A program made the translations under genes and the position numbers. Positions 1 to 10,722 of a stretch of 64,000 nt of DNA are shown one piece after another. The first letter of the stretch is position 1; each line of letters opens with the position of its first letter. Under the pieces are notes generated by a model. The model was not told the DNA's origin and did no database searches. It saw only the letters and a program-made list of their open reading frames with translations. This stretch comes from Sphaerolaimus hirsutus (Eukaryota > Nematoda > Chromadorea > Monhysterida > Sphaerolaimidae): contig OZ038452.1 in NCBI GenBank assembly GCA_964036195.1, positions 27,973,785-28,037,784 on the forward strand, written 5' to 3'.

Positions 1-920
1 ATATAAAAAACATATATTTAAGGGTGCCGTGCCACACTTGAAATCCAGACAATCCAGACATAACTGTCTGAAAACTTTATAAGATTATACAAGATGGGAA
101 ATGCCCCTGTCACAATTGGATAATAGCACTTCCCACATAACAAACACATTATTTTAATTCTCAAGATACCACCAACTATAGCAGACATGTCAATTGGCTC
201 ACAGAAATGTCAATGAAATTTAAGGGTCCAAAATTTGTGTTACATAAAAAAGTGGGTTCTGAGTTAACGTTCAAAATAAAGCTTCTCATTTCCCAGTAAA
301 ATTTTCACAAGACATTGGCATTTCGCCTTTTCACCACTTTACTGAAAATATGAAACTTTACAGGAAATGCCTCACTGACTAAGAACACAACAAAAAATCG
401 GGACCGATATCCACACGGCCCAATTCTCATTTCGCAGTACGTAATAAAGCAGCAACGAACTCGAAACTTTTTACGGTACGGTAAGCTACCGGTAATTTTA
501 TCGCGGTAAAAATTGTCGGTAAACGGCACGGTAGATTTCAACATTTTCCAGTTATAGAGGTCATTGAGACTTCGAAAATGTAACACTAAATGCTAAAATT
601 TTGCTTTTGGAAACTAAAAAAAAGGAAAATGTAAAGTTGACACCTTAGCACTGACATATAGCAAGCTCTTCCCACATGGGACGCACTTCCCCACAAACCT
701 ACAAATGGATAACTGTGGCTCAAAGTGTAGCAGGTGTACCATGACCGAGCGCGTGATTCAATTGCATCTAAAATCTAAAAGTCCATTTGTTAGCTCAGCT
801 GAAACCAATCCAACATGTGCGCCGCGCGGATTTTATTGCGGTTTGATCATGTCTGCACAATGAATATTCAAATTATGGTCCGTTTTGAAAGTACTGGGAC
901 AGCTCAATTTGTGAGATTTG
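1..920. other. AT-rich stretch without a recognised gene
   Basis: I see no exon, RNA gene or clear repeat boundary here. The short open frames have no recognisable domain and no supporting splice signals. Confidence 0.5.
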
Positions 921-1414
921 CAGAGTTGTTAGAATTACTGAACTTTTTTCAAAAGTGTATGTAAATGTCAGTAGGTATTTTATTTTTACTCACCACAAAG
1001 TATAGAAAATTTAAAATACTTTTTTGCGCATACTCATGCGTAAATGTGAGTAAAATACTTTTTTCCCAGGAAAATGTAAAAGCGAGTACTTTTTCCCTGG
1101 AAAACTAAAAAAGCTACTATTTTTTTCTTCGAGAGTGAGTTTTACACTGGAAGACGTAATAGATGTCGTTTTTTAGTGATTATTCGGTATTTTTTTTGCA
1201 AAGGATGTAATTTCTTCAAAAATTTTTTATTTTAGCAACAGAAACTTATGATTTTAGAACAAAAAAAATATATTTTCTCTGTACGCGTGTAGTTTTGAAA
1301 TGTACGCGTAAAAGTGAGTACATTACTTTTGTTTAAAGTATATGTAAATGTATTCACCGCGTACTCGCGTACGCGTATGTTTCGGGTAAATGTGCGTACA
1401 TTTTAACAACTGTG
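921..1414. mobile_element. hAT-like non-autonomous element, GTGAGTAAA-type core
   Basis: The ends are inverted repeats: CAGAGTTGTTAGAA on the left, and the right end reads ACAACTGTG on the plus strand. They are flanked by an 8-bp direct repeat GAGATTTG at 913-920 and 1415-1422. The core is filled with variants of GTGAGTAAAATACTTTT and ACGCGTAAAAGTGAGTAC, so it is low-complexity and partly self-complementary. No coding capacity. The 8-bp duplication fits the hAT superfamily; that assignment is an inference. Related copies: 13428-13911 and 59781-60073. Confidence 0.7.
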
Positions 1415-1451
1415 GAGATTTGTTGTTAAAGCGTGGCATACTACCTACATA

Positions 1452-4123
1452 AACACCTTCCCGATCAAGTCCGGCCGCCTATTTTTTTTCACTTCGCAGG
1501 CCATATCTCCGGTTGCGGGAGGGGTGGAAAACTAAAACTTGGGTGGTATATAGTCGCAACCCTCCACTACCCCACATGAATAAATGGGGCAGCGGCGACT
1601 CACTATAGAGGGGGTCGCCATATATGTGAAAAAAATTTGCAGCGTTTTCACTGTCCCGCACAGGTCCGGGTCTGAATTTAAAATTGTAAAAATGACATCA
1701 TTGCGGGAACAAAAATAGGCAAAATTCACAATTTGAAATTCACCCCCAGCAAATTTTCTTATGAAGGCATTTTTGAGGTAAGGTTTTTTACACAATTTGA
1801 AACCTTTAACGCTCCTCTGTAAATCATTGTAAACCAGCAGTTCAAGTGTCTGATGAAAAAGTTGTAAAAAGTGATTTTTTTGTCACCCACTTGGGGGAAA
1901 CGTTCATGTGGTGGGCAGTTTTAGGTCAGATAAGATATTTTTAGAGGATATTTCATGCTTATTTCACATTGTCAACCACATTAGTGTTAAAACAACACAA
2001 AAGTGTCCATTTTTTGAAATTGTAGGTAGAAATATGGCTAACTAATCATGCGTAAAAACGTAACGACAATTTTGCGCAGACACTCCGACGACTCGAGAAC
2101 GACCATGTGCGACCGAATGACGACCCGCGGTGCACAGGGAAGTCACAGTGAACGTGCGGTTCGCTGTGCACTGCAAATCCGCCAACAAAGCCGCAGCCCC
2201 AGGACGGTACGCCCGAATGGACACTACTGCGGCCATGAATTTATTAATTATTTCCTTTTCCGTTAATTGCATAATTATTTCTTGTGTGATGATAATTTTT
2301 CATTTCATGTTTCGTTAATTAAACTAATTAGGTTACCCGCAATTTAAGTTAATTAAGTGATTACTCTCATTTTTCTTTTTGCATTTTCCCAATATGTACT
2401 GTCGAACGTCATAATTATTAGGTTTTTATCAAGTTTACATTTTAGTTAAAAGGGTGCAGTGTCTGGGAATGATTTAGAAAGGTTTTTATGTTTCTAGTTA
2501 AGCTAACAGGTGTTGACTCTGTTAAATGCTTAGACGCCCCGATAGATAACACTCAGAAAATTCCCCGACCAAGTGCATTTTTATTTAGGACTAGGTAATG
2601 GGTGGAAAAGTGGCAAACGGCAATTATTGTCGGCATGCGACTGCAAGACACATGCAGAGCACAGTTTACAGTGAAGAGCACAGTAGTGCCAATTAATTAT
2701 TCCCATCACCCAGGGTGATTGGTGAACTCACAAGTGCTAGTGTTTTGTGGCGTGTGTTTAGTCCCAAAGTTCCAACCCTTACCCGGCAATGCAATAACCT
2801 TGAACAACCCCCGCAAATGAGCGTTCTTTCTGCGGCCTTGGTCGGGCGCGCTATAAAAATATTTTTCACCTAAAGGGGCGCAGGTTGATAACACGTGTCA
2901 CACCACCTGCTCTCGACTGTACCGTAACCTCTGAATAGAAACCCAGTTCCCGACACTCACCTACGAGATAAATCGTGTTTTAATTACGTCAATGGTAATT
3001 ACAGTCACTTTACGCTCGGTTTAATTCATATTTGTACCCGTTTTATTTAATTAGATATTTTTCCCGCATTTAATTAATTTACTTGTGCCTTGTACGCTAT
3101 GTTTACGGTTTTCCAGTGATCATTGAATTTGCCTTATTAATTCGCTTATTATGGTTAATTGTTGTGTCTTTGATTTAGTATTCATTTCGTTTATGGTAGA
3201 TTTTGGTGATTATAAAACGCGCTGATTTTACATTTTTTCACCCACTAGAGGCTATACGACTCACTTGAGCTATTGTGAAATTGACTCTGACTACATTGCT
3301 AAATAAAGTTCCCGTGAAACCAACTTGGTCCCCCTGAAGCATACTAACTGCTTGAATTTTAATTTGAATTTTATTAATTTCGGCTTTTCATTAATTACGG
3401 CTTTTTAACAATTAATCGAAGTAAACCGCCGGCAGCAGTTACGAAAGGGATTGGTAAGTTGCCGTGTCCGTCCTGAGGAACTGTCAGGACCCCAAGGGGT
3501 ACTGGCGCCGTTCCTGATTTGCGTGTAAACATCCCCGTACCATAAAACCAATTATTTATTTAATTAAGCACGCAAGTGGAAGCGCAAAGGGACCGGAATT
3601 TGCAATTCTCTGCCGCGGCAAAATTCGACGAGTGGCGTATTTTAGTGATAAAAACGGAAAATAGTAAAATTTGTAAAAACGTAAAATATCTGACAAAATC
3701 CAATTGGATGCTGTACTTGTGTGGGACAGTAACATTTTAATAAATTTTAAACTTTGCACCCCACACTGTGGTGAGTTGCCAAAGACCGCCTGGCCAGTGT
3801 ATAGTAGGGGGGGGGGGGTGTTGGCGACGCATCCCCAAAATTTTAGATGACTACCCCTCCCACAGGTGAAGGTACGGCACCCGCAGTGAAAGAAATCAGT
3901 GGGGGCTGGACCTGTGTGGGACACTAAAAAAGCTGCAAATTTTTTTTGCACTCGGCAACCCACCCTGTAGGGGGTCACCGCGACCCCTTCAATTCATGCG
4001 AAGTAGAGGGGGGTTGCGCCAATGTCTACCCCAAGTTTCAGCTTCTGGCGCGTCCTAGAACAGGAGATAGGACGTCAGAAGTAAAATAAAAAATGGGGGG
4101 CCGGACTTGATCGGGAAGATGTT
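1452..4123. mobile_element. Foldback element 1 (AACACCTTCCCG ends, TA flanks)
   Basis: The termini are long inverted repeats. The left begins AACACCTTCCCGATCAAGTC and the right ends with its near complement, GACTTGATCGGGAAGATGTT. TA dinucleotides lie immediately outside both ends (1450-1451 and 4124-4125). Three more copies occur at 10953-12816, 27606-28701 and 28758-30215. The arms carry repeated blocks around GGGGTCGCC and CACCCACTT. The segment from about 2036 to 3560 differs from the arms and is probably a separate insertion. No protein is encoded. Confidence 0.7.
2840..3520 (+). repeat. Possible LTR remnant with primer-binding-site-like end
   Basis: The segment has a TATA-like GCTATAAAAATAT near 2851, an AATAAA signal at 3302-3307, and a TGG-initial motif TGGCGCCGTTCCTG at 3503. 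That motif resembles the primer-binding site of the BEL element in this window, which starts TGGCGCAGC. This is the order expected of an LTR followed by a leader, but I found no second LTR and no gag or pol sequence. The call is tentative. Confidence 0.25.
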
Positions 4124-6706
4124 TACTATTTCAACTACCTTATGTCTTTAAAATACCCCAGGGATTTTTTTGGGGGGAATGTAATTCGACAGGTTTCGGG
4201 GAGGGGAGTTATTCTTTCACCAGTTTTTTCAACTCCCAGTTCTTTTTCATTTTTTACATATGCGGCCACAGAAAAGAGCAACAATAACTGGCAATTATAA
4301 GTGTAGGTAAATAATTAGACGTATAAAGTGAATGTATGTAGATGATATAACCTCTGTCCTAGCATAAATCAGCCATTTTAAAGTGTGTTCTGCTTTACTT
4401 ACAGAGCAGAAATTCAGTTTTTGGCACTAACACTCCTTTTACACTCATTAAAGGTGGGGGTATTTAGGTTGCGGGTATTTCAAAGGGGGGTTTTACCCGC
4501 TCACTCAAACCTGGGGTATATCGAGGGGTGTATTTAGAGGAAATACAATACAGTCTATACAATCCTGGGTGACAGTCCTACACCCTGTGAAGTGTCAAGT
4601 ATCAAACCTCATACAAATTTTCCAATTGTCATGCGAAACATAGAGTCAAGTAATAAAATCTTTTCTTTTTCACTTGATTGACATTTTACATGACATTTTA
4701 CATGATTTGGCAGTCCTACAGACCCTGTAACTGTTGAATGCCATGAAAGCCGTGGGAAATTCCTGATTTATTTCTGGAGGGCATGCCAAAACTAGTCCCA
4801 GTAATTTAGAACTATACCAAGTGTTTTACATAGGTGCATTTAGGTATGTCAGGGGCCACCCCACGGCGTGTAAAATGCACTGTCAAGTGAACAAAACTTC
4901 AATGTCTCAGTAAACTACTTAAAGTCATAGTCATCAGGCAGCGGTCCCGCCCACGTTAAGTGTAAAAGACAAGCGTCAAATGAAAGTTAAATGTCAATAA
5001 AAAATAAATAAAAGACTTATTAGTGAAAATTTTACATTTTGCATGACATTAGACACCTTTTCGAGGATCCTTATATAGACAGGATTCATAGAAAGTGCCA
5101 GTAACGACTTTCACAAGTGCCAGTTGACTTGTACTGACTGCACAAAAGTTCACTTGCCGCCAGGGACGTAGCCAGGGGGGCTGCCACCCACCTAGTGATG
5201 GAAAAAGCGCCAGGCTTTCGGCGCCTAGCGCCGTGGCGCTTTTCTGATTCCGGCGCCAAGCGCCAATGGCGCCACAGCAAAATAGCGCCAAGCGCCAAAA
5301 GCGCCATGGCGCTTTTCTGAACCTCAGCGACAAGCGCCAATGGCGCCAGAGGGTAATGGCGCCAAGCGCCAGCGCCAAAAATTTGTTCTGCAATTTGATG
5401 GTAGAAAATGAGTGCATAACTGTGTGACATACCGCTGAAGTCCTAGTATGTAGTCCGTTCTAGAAATTTTGCCCATTCAAACAACCACAACAATGTTTAA
5501 CAATTGTTTAAATGCCCAGAGATATATTTTTCAGTGAAACATCATGACTGGGGAACTTTCAATGGGAAGTTCTTTGTTTCTCACAGCTAAAAGCTGAAGT
5601 GATTTAAAGGGGCGTATATAGACATAAACAGTTAAAAATAGGCGATAATACACGTGATAGATGATTTTCAAGGTAAATACTATCAAAAGTATGAAAATCA
5701 GGATTTTTTTTGTGAAATTTGGGTCAAAATCTCTCTAATAATCGGTCCGTATCTGGTTGCAGGTTGATTGGGGGCGGGGCTCAAGGGATAGTAGCCTAAA
5801 ATGATGTTTCAGGTTAGATAGATAGCTGAGCGGCCATGGCGGTGGATAGATAACATTTAAGGGTAACTCCACCGTCCCTCCTCCTATCCCCGCCAGACAG
5901 AACCCCTGATTTAGACTGCAAGAAAGAACTGGGAGCAAAGAATAAAAGGGGATTTATCGCCAGCACATTTTAACACCTTTGCTCTTATTCGATGTAGGTA
6001 CCTATATAAAGGCTGCCCTAAAATTAACTTATATTTATTCATTAACCTACAAAATTGATCAACTGGAGTGGCGATTCCACCGTATTATAACAATTTTTTA
6101 TTATCATGGTTGGCGCTTTTTTGGCGCCATATAAAATGCCGGCGCCAGGCGCCAATAGCGCCACCAGAAAATGGCGCCAAGCGCCAAAAGCGCCATGGCG
6201 CTTTCGCAGACCCCAGCGCCAAGCGCCAATGGCGCCTGAGCGTTTTAGCGCCATGTAATGTCGTACATAATTTAGCGTAATGTCGTACATTAGCCGATTT
6301 TTATGCCGTCCGAGTATGTTGGGGTTTGGGGTCGGGGCTGTGTAAAAAAATTTTTTCCTGAATAATATCTAAAGCATGCTTAGAAAAATATATGTTTCGT
6401 GTTTAAAAGCCGGGTCAAATCCGCATACGGAATTTAGCCATCACTAATACAACAACTAAAACGGAATCTACAGTTTTTGCCGATCACTTTAGACCCTCCT
6501 TATCTCTGGACTGGGGGATTATTTGAGGGAAAAAATTTTTACACATAGCCCCGACCCCAAACCCCAACATACTCGGACAGCATCAAAATCAGCCAATGTA
6601 CAACAGAATGTGAAGACATATCAGTCTGATGGAACCCCCCCCCCCTAAAATGCCACCCTCGATTCCAGCTATGCACCCACCCCTTCCTAGACCAGACATA
6701 AAAGGT
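4124..6706. other. Intergenic repeats, including GCGCC-rich elements
   Basis: No gene seen. Two palindromic GCGCC-rich blocks lie at about 5196-5375 and 6113-6250, built from words such as AAGCGCCATGGCGC. The first starts with CTAGTGATGG, the same end as the complete element at 22392-22607. The open frames through these blocks, on both strands, come from the palindromic repeat and are not genes. Confidence 0.6.
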
Positions 6707-6714
6707 ACCAGGGG

Positions 6715-7352
6715 TAGGGTGTCAAATTTCCGTTTTCCGCAAGCAAATTTTTTCCGTTTTCCGTTCCGTTTTCCGGCTGCTGAAATTTTTTTCCGTTTCC
6801 TTTCTGTTTTCCTGTAACTTTTTTTTCCGTTTCAGTTATTCCAGCTCATTTTCCGTTTTCCGGCTAAATTTTCAGTTTTTCCGCCTTTTTTTCGTTTTCC
6901 GCCTCAATTTCCAGTTTTTCCGCCTTTTTTCCATTTTCAGCCTCAATTTTCCAATTTTCCACCTCATTTTACTTTTTTCTGGCTCAACTTTCTGTTTTCT
7001 GATCAGCCAAACTGGTAAAAATTCATGCAGATTGTCAATGATGTAAAAAATTTTCTGTTTCCAGCAAAATTACTGCAAATTTTGTTCCACTTCCAGCAAA
7101 ATTTCAGCAAATTTTATCTGTTTTCTGGCAAAATTTCAGCAAGTTTTTCCATTTCCGGGCAAATTTGATTTTTCTGTATCCGTTTTTCCGGCCTCTTTTT
7201 CTGTTTTCCGGCTGCTGAAATTTTTTTTCCGTTTCCGTTTCCGTTTTCCGCCAAGTGCAAATTTTTTCCGTTTTCCATTCTGTTTTTCATCCGCTGAAAA
7301 AAAATTTTGTTTCCGTTTCCGTTTTCCATAAAAAAATTTTTTTGACACCCTA
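6715..7352. mobile_element. hAT-like non-autonomous element, TTTCCGTTTTCCG core
   Basis: The ends are TAGGGTGTCAAA and its exact reverse complement TTTGACACCCTA. A perfect 8-bp duplication ACCAGGGG lies at 6707-6714 and 7353-7360. The core is almost wholly variants of TTTCCGTTTTCCGCC, read in one direction through most of its length. No coding capacity. End sequence and duplication length fit hAT-type elements. Confidence 0.82.
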
Positions 7353-7356
7353 ACCA

Positions 7357-7456
7357 GGGGCCAGTTACGCAAGTGATAGAGTACTCTCCTCTTCACTCTA
7401 CACTTTTCTTTTTACTCCACTTTTGTATTTTCCACTCGGGAAACCAGCACCAGGGG
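7357..7456. repeat. Short TIR element of the GGGGCCAGTTCCGCAAGTGG family
   Basis: The left part reads GGGGCCAGTTACGCAAGTG. The right part, complemented, reads approximately CCTGGTGCTGGTTTCCCGAG. Related copies are at 8386-8519, about 20473-20740 and 31094-31309, and the family also forms intron 9 of the CPT2 gene (38502-38946). The boundaries here are approximate. Confidence 0.45.
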
Positions 7457-7718
7457 GCAGTCCCAAAATGTCACCTGTGTATCCAAATCTTATGTTTTTG
7501 TATCCAAATATTATAATCAAACATAAGATTTGGATACAAAAATTAAGATCTGGATACAAAAAACAAGTTGGTCCGACACCGTTGCATGGAACGGCAGGAT
7601 CACGCAATTTTAGAGCGTGACAGCCTGGCCAGCCGGCACATGGACCTGTGCCCTTTAAACCTGCGAGCATGCAGAAATGGACACTTCCGGTGGCTTCAAG
7701 TGAGGTATAATAGTTTGC

Positions 7719-7862
7719 AATTATCGGGCAAACAGAGATGCTCCCACTGTGTTGGGATTACGGGCGGAGCTGTGTTGACTGTGAAACATGTGTTATTGAC
7801 ATGCCAACACACGAAAACACGCGAGAGCAGCAAAAACCTGTTCGAAAAAATGAGTGAAGGTT
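7719..7862 (+). pseudogene. Possible fragment of a non-LTR reverse transcriptase tail
   Basis: The plus frame contains a CSHC ... H ... C ... R pattern (residues CSHC, then HVLLTC, then a charged stretch). This resembles the Cys/His segment after the reverse transcriptase domain of many LINE elements. No catalytic reverse transcriptase motif is visible nearby, and the frame ends at 7864. It could be chance; it is reported because the spacing is suggestive. Confidence 0.22.
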
Positions 7863-8385
7863 GAAGATGCATCGCAAAACCCGCCATGTCTCCACTTCAG
7901 AAATTGAGTTGGCTGACATCGACTGACAGATGTGACTTGCATCGCACTGCAGTCAGCATCCACATTGAAAAGGTGCTTGCCAGATGCGCAAATATCGTCT
8001 GGAGGCCACACATGACTGCTGTACCAAATCAGACATGATGCGCCAGACAAAATTCCACTGTATTGGAATTTGTATTATCTTGGAGTTATGGATACACCAC
8101 GCCAGCAGCCGACGACAACTTCAAGGCTCTCCTCGCGTCACTGGTCAACTGATACTAGTCCCATTTTTACTTGTGATTTGTCATTTGAAGTATGAGTATT
8201 GTATGTACAAAGTTACAATTGCATAATAGTCATTGCAGTTTATTTTTAACCCATTCGCATAGTAACTGTGATACAAAAGTTATTGGTGTGACTCGACACA
8301 CATGTCTTTCATGGTAGTCACTGCCACGGCGAACCAATAATGAACAAATCAAATTCAAAATTCAACAACATTTGGATACACAGTT

Positions 8386-8519
8386 CACACTTTGGAACTA
8401 CCCCCTGGCGCTGGTTCCACGAGTGAAAAATTAAAAAGTAGAGTAAAACGTAAAGAGTAAAGTGACTGAAAAGGGGAGTTTTGCTTTTTACTCTACCACT
8501 TGCGGAACTGCCCCCATGC
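8386..8519. repeat. Short TIR element, GGTTCC..AAGTGG family
   Basis: The left arm, GGCGCTGGTTCCACGAGTG, is inverted as CCACTTGCGGAACTGCCCCC on the right. The interior is built of AAAGTAGAGTAAAA words. It belongs to the same family as CPT2 intron 9, and no gene overlaps it. Confidence 0.5.
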
Positions 8520-8950
8520 CCCAGATTTAATTTGGCAGGCATATTTCTGCCCGTCGCACCATCTTATCTAGCCACTCGAGGTCCTTTTAACACCAAATGT
8601 CAACTGATTAACTGGCAGCAAATGACAAGTAACATTGCTGGCAGTCCCGCACCCTGTAAAGTGTCACGATACCCTGCCAGTTGTCATGCAAAGTGTTAAT
8701 TTAGATAAAAATAAAAGATTCTATTGCTGACACTTTACACTTTACAGGGTGCCACCTAGACTTATTTTTATTTTTTCAAAATCAAAATGTTTCTTGCTGG
8801 AGATTTTTATTTTTCCGTGAACCAGACATTTTAATATTGGCACCATAGAAACGGGACGAAAAAATAAATAGCATAAAGCAATTGTAAAGATGATACTGAT
8901 CTGACTAAACGCTGTACAACGAAAGTTACAATAATTTTTATGATTACAAT

Positions 8951-9360
8951 TAGGGCCGTATCCAGGGGGGGGGGCGGGCGGGCTGCAGCCCCCCCCCCTC
9001 CCGGGGCGAGACAAGAAAGGGACCGGAAAATGTGACTTTTTCAACGTCAGTGTAAAAAATTTTACCAGACAAGATTTATTTTCATCAGATTTGCTCCATG
9101 TGACCGCAAATCGTTATAAATACACTCAATATTGTGCTTTTTGCGTTTTGTATGTATGTTTACATACATATACAGCGCTTCATGGCGCTGGCGCCAACGC
9201 CAATGGCGCCATGGCGTGGCGTATACTAATGACGCCAGCGCCATGGCGCCATTCCGCCACGATGTAGCTAAAATTTTAGGGGGGGCTGAGCCCCCCCCCC
9301 CCTCGCCGGCCTCAGTAAACAAGCAGCCCCCCCCCGCTCAAAAATCCTGGATACGTCCCT
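8951..9360. mobile_element. TIR element with 9-bp target duplication and GGCGCC core
   Basis: The element starts TAGGGCCGTATCCAGG and ends CCTGGATACGTCCCT. A perfect 9-bp direct repeat GATTACAAT lies at 8942-8950 and 9361-9369. G/C runs sit near both ends, and a palindromic GGCGCCATGGCG block is at about 9180-9255. Related partial copies: 33235-33431, 42634-43768 and 45852-46071. A 9-bp duplication is typical of Mutator-like elements, but no transposase is present, so the superfamily is uncertain. Confidence 0.72.
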
Positions 9361-10722
9361 GATTACAATAACGATAAAAATCGTGCTCTAAATTCATCCA
9401 AGAGAGTGTAACATGAGAAAAAAACACTAAAAACTTTTTATTCATATTTAAGCATGTAAATTTAAGTTAAGCATGTAAATTACATGTAAATATTATATAA
9501 ATTATTGTATATAGTTGTGTGGAACAAAGCGCAGGGTTGCAACGATATTACCAGGGGTCTGCAACAAGCTATTTAGCTATCCTGGGCTATTTTTGAGAAA
9601 TTTGGCCCCAATTAATGCTCAAAATCGCAAATGTTCATGATTTGTTTTACCCATTTTCACCTTCAAAATCACTAGTTCATTTGCCTATTGCTTTTGACCC
9701 CCACAAAAAAATTTTCTTCCCGTCCAGAAAAACTGGTCCCTTTTGAACGCTAATAACGTTGCCAACCCTAATAAGTAGGTAAATAAATACTGAATGTAAA
9801 GGAGAAGCTCCACAAACTGATAAGCATCATTCATAACCAAAGCTATTAAATAAAAAGGTCTCATGTTAATTAAAAATAAAACATTTAGCATCATTTTCCA
9901 GACGTAGATAAATATACATACACTAACGTAATTGCTAAAAAAAACGATTTACAACAATATTTAGCACACAATATCATAAATCGAGCAGTGAATATTAGGG
10001 TTGCAGCTATATACATATAACCATTATCGATATCTACATTCGACATCCAAATTTTAAAAAAATGGTTGATATTCACAAACGAAATATCGCCGCAACCCAA
10101 GAATATGGATGGAAGAATATTTGCAGGTTACGTCGTGAATAATTGATGGAACACAATATAAATAAATACTTACATTTATTCATTCATGGAATTTGTTTTG
10201 AAGGTTGTGTCTGTTCGGCCAACGGTCAACTAAAATGTCTTGAACGCGTTGTACTCATTTCAGGAAACCCGACAAAAAATAAACACCATAAAATAGTTAT
10301 AGACAGAGGATCAAGAAATGCATTGCTGCAAACTAAACAGCCTTCAAACTCATTTTTCAGTTGACCGCTGACCGACGGTCAACTAGACCATGCAGCCTCA
10401 ATGTTGAGAACTTTTGTGTAATTCCTACACAAGCTTATAAACCAAATGTATATTGCCAAGGGGTAGCCAAAAATTTTTTATCCCATTTCCTCATTCAAGA
10501 TAACCGATTTTTCGATTTCCTACTGTTTTAGGCATGCATGTATCTAAAAAATTACCTTTGTATAAAATACTTTTTGGCTGCGGTTTAAAAAAAACGGTTT
10601 CGATGTCTGGGTCATAAAAAACGTTGTCTTTTAAAACGTTAAAAACACCTGCCATCGTAAACACTCATCTGAATCCCACCAGGATCAAAAATCCTGGCAA
10701 CCCCTGACCCCTCAAAAAACAA
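9361..10722. other. AT-rich intergenic stretch downstream of lin-7
   Basis: No gene recognised. It contains decayed sequence of the AGCTATTTTT family near 9550-9770. Otherwise I see nothing that can be supported. Confidence 0.45.

Noticed and set aside
5049-5430. Overlapping minus-strand open frames rich in Ala/Trp/Arg
   Set aside because: They arise from palindromic GCGCC words that stay open in several frames on both strands; no domain, and the same pattern appears at each GCGCC element.
7423-7620. TTTGTATCCAAATCTTATG repeats as a possible CRISPR-like or regulatory array
   Set aside because: Only a few inverted copies, no regular spacers, in a eukaryotic genome; they form a small hairpin repeat that also occurs at 21460-21540.
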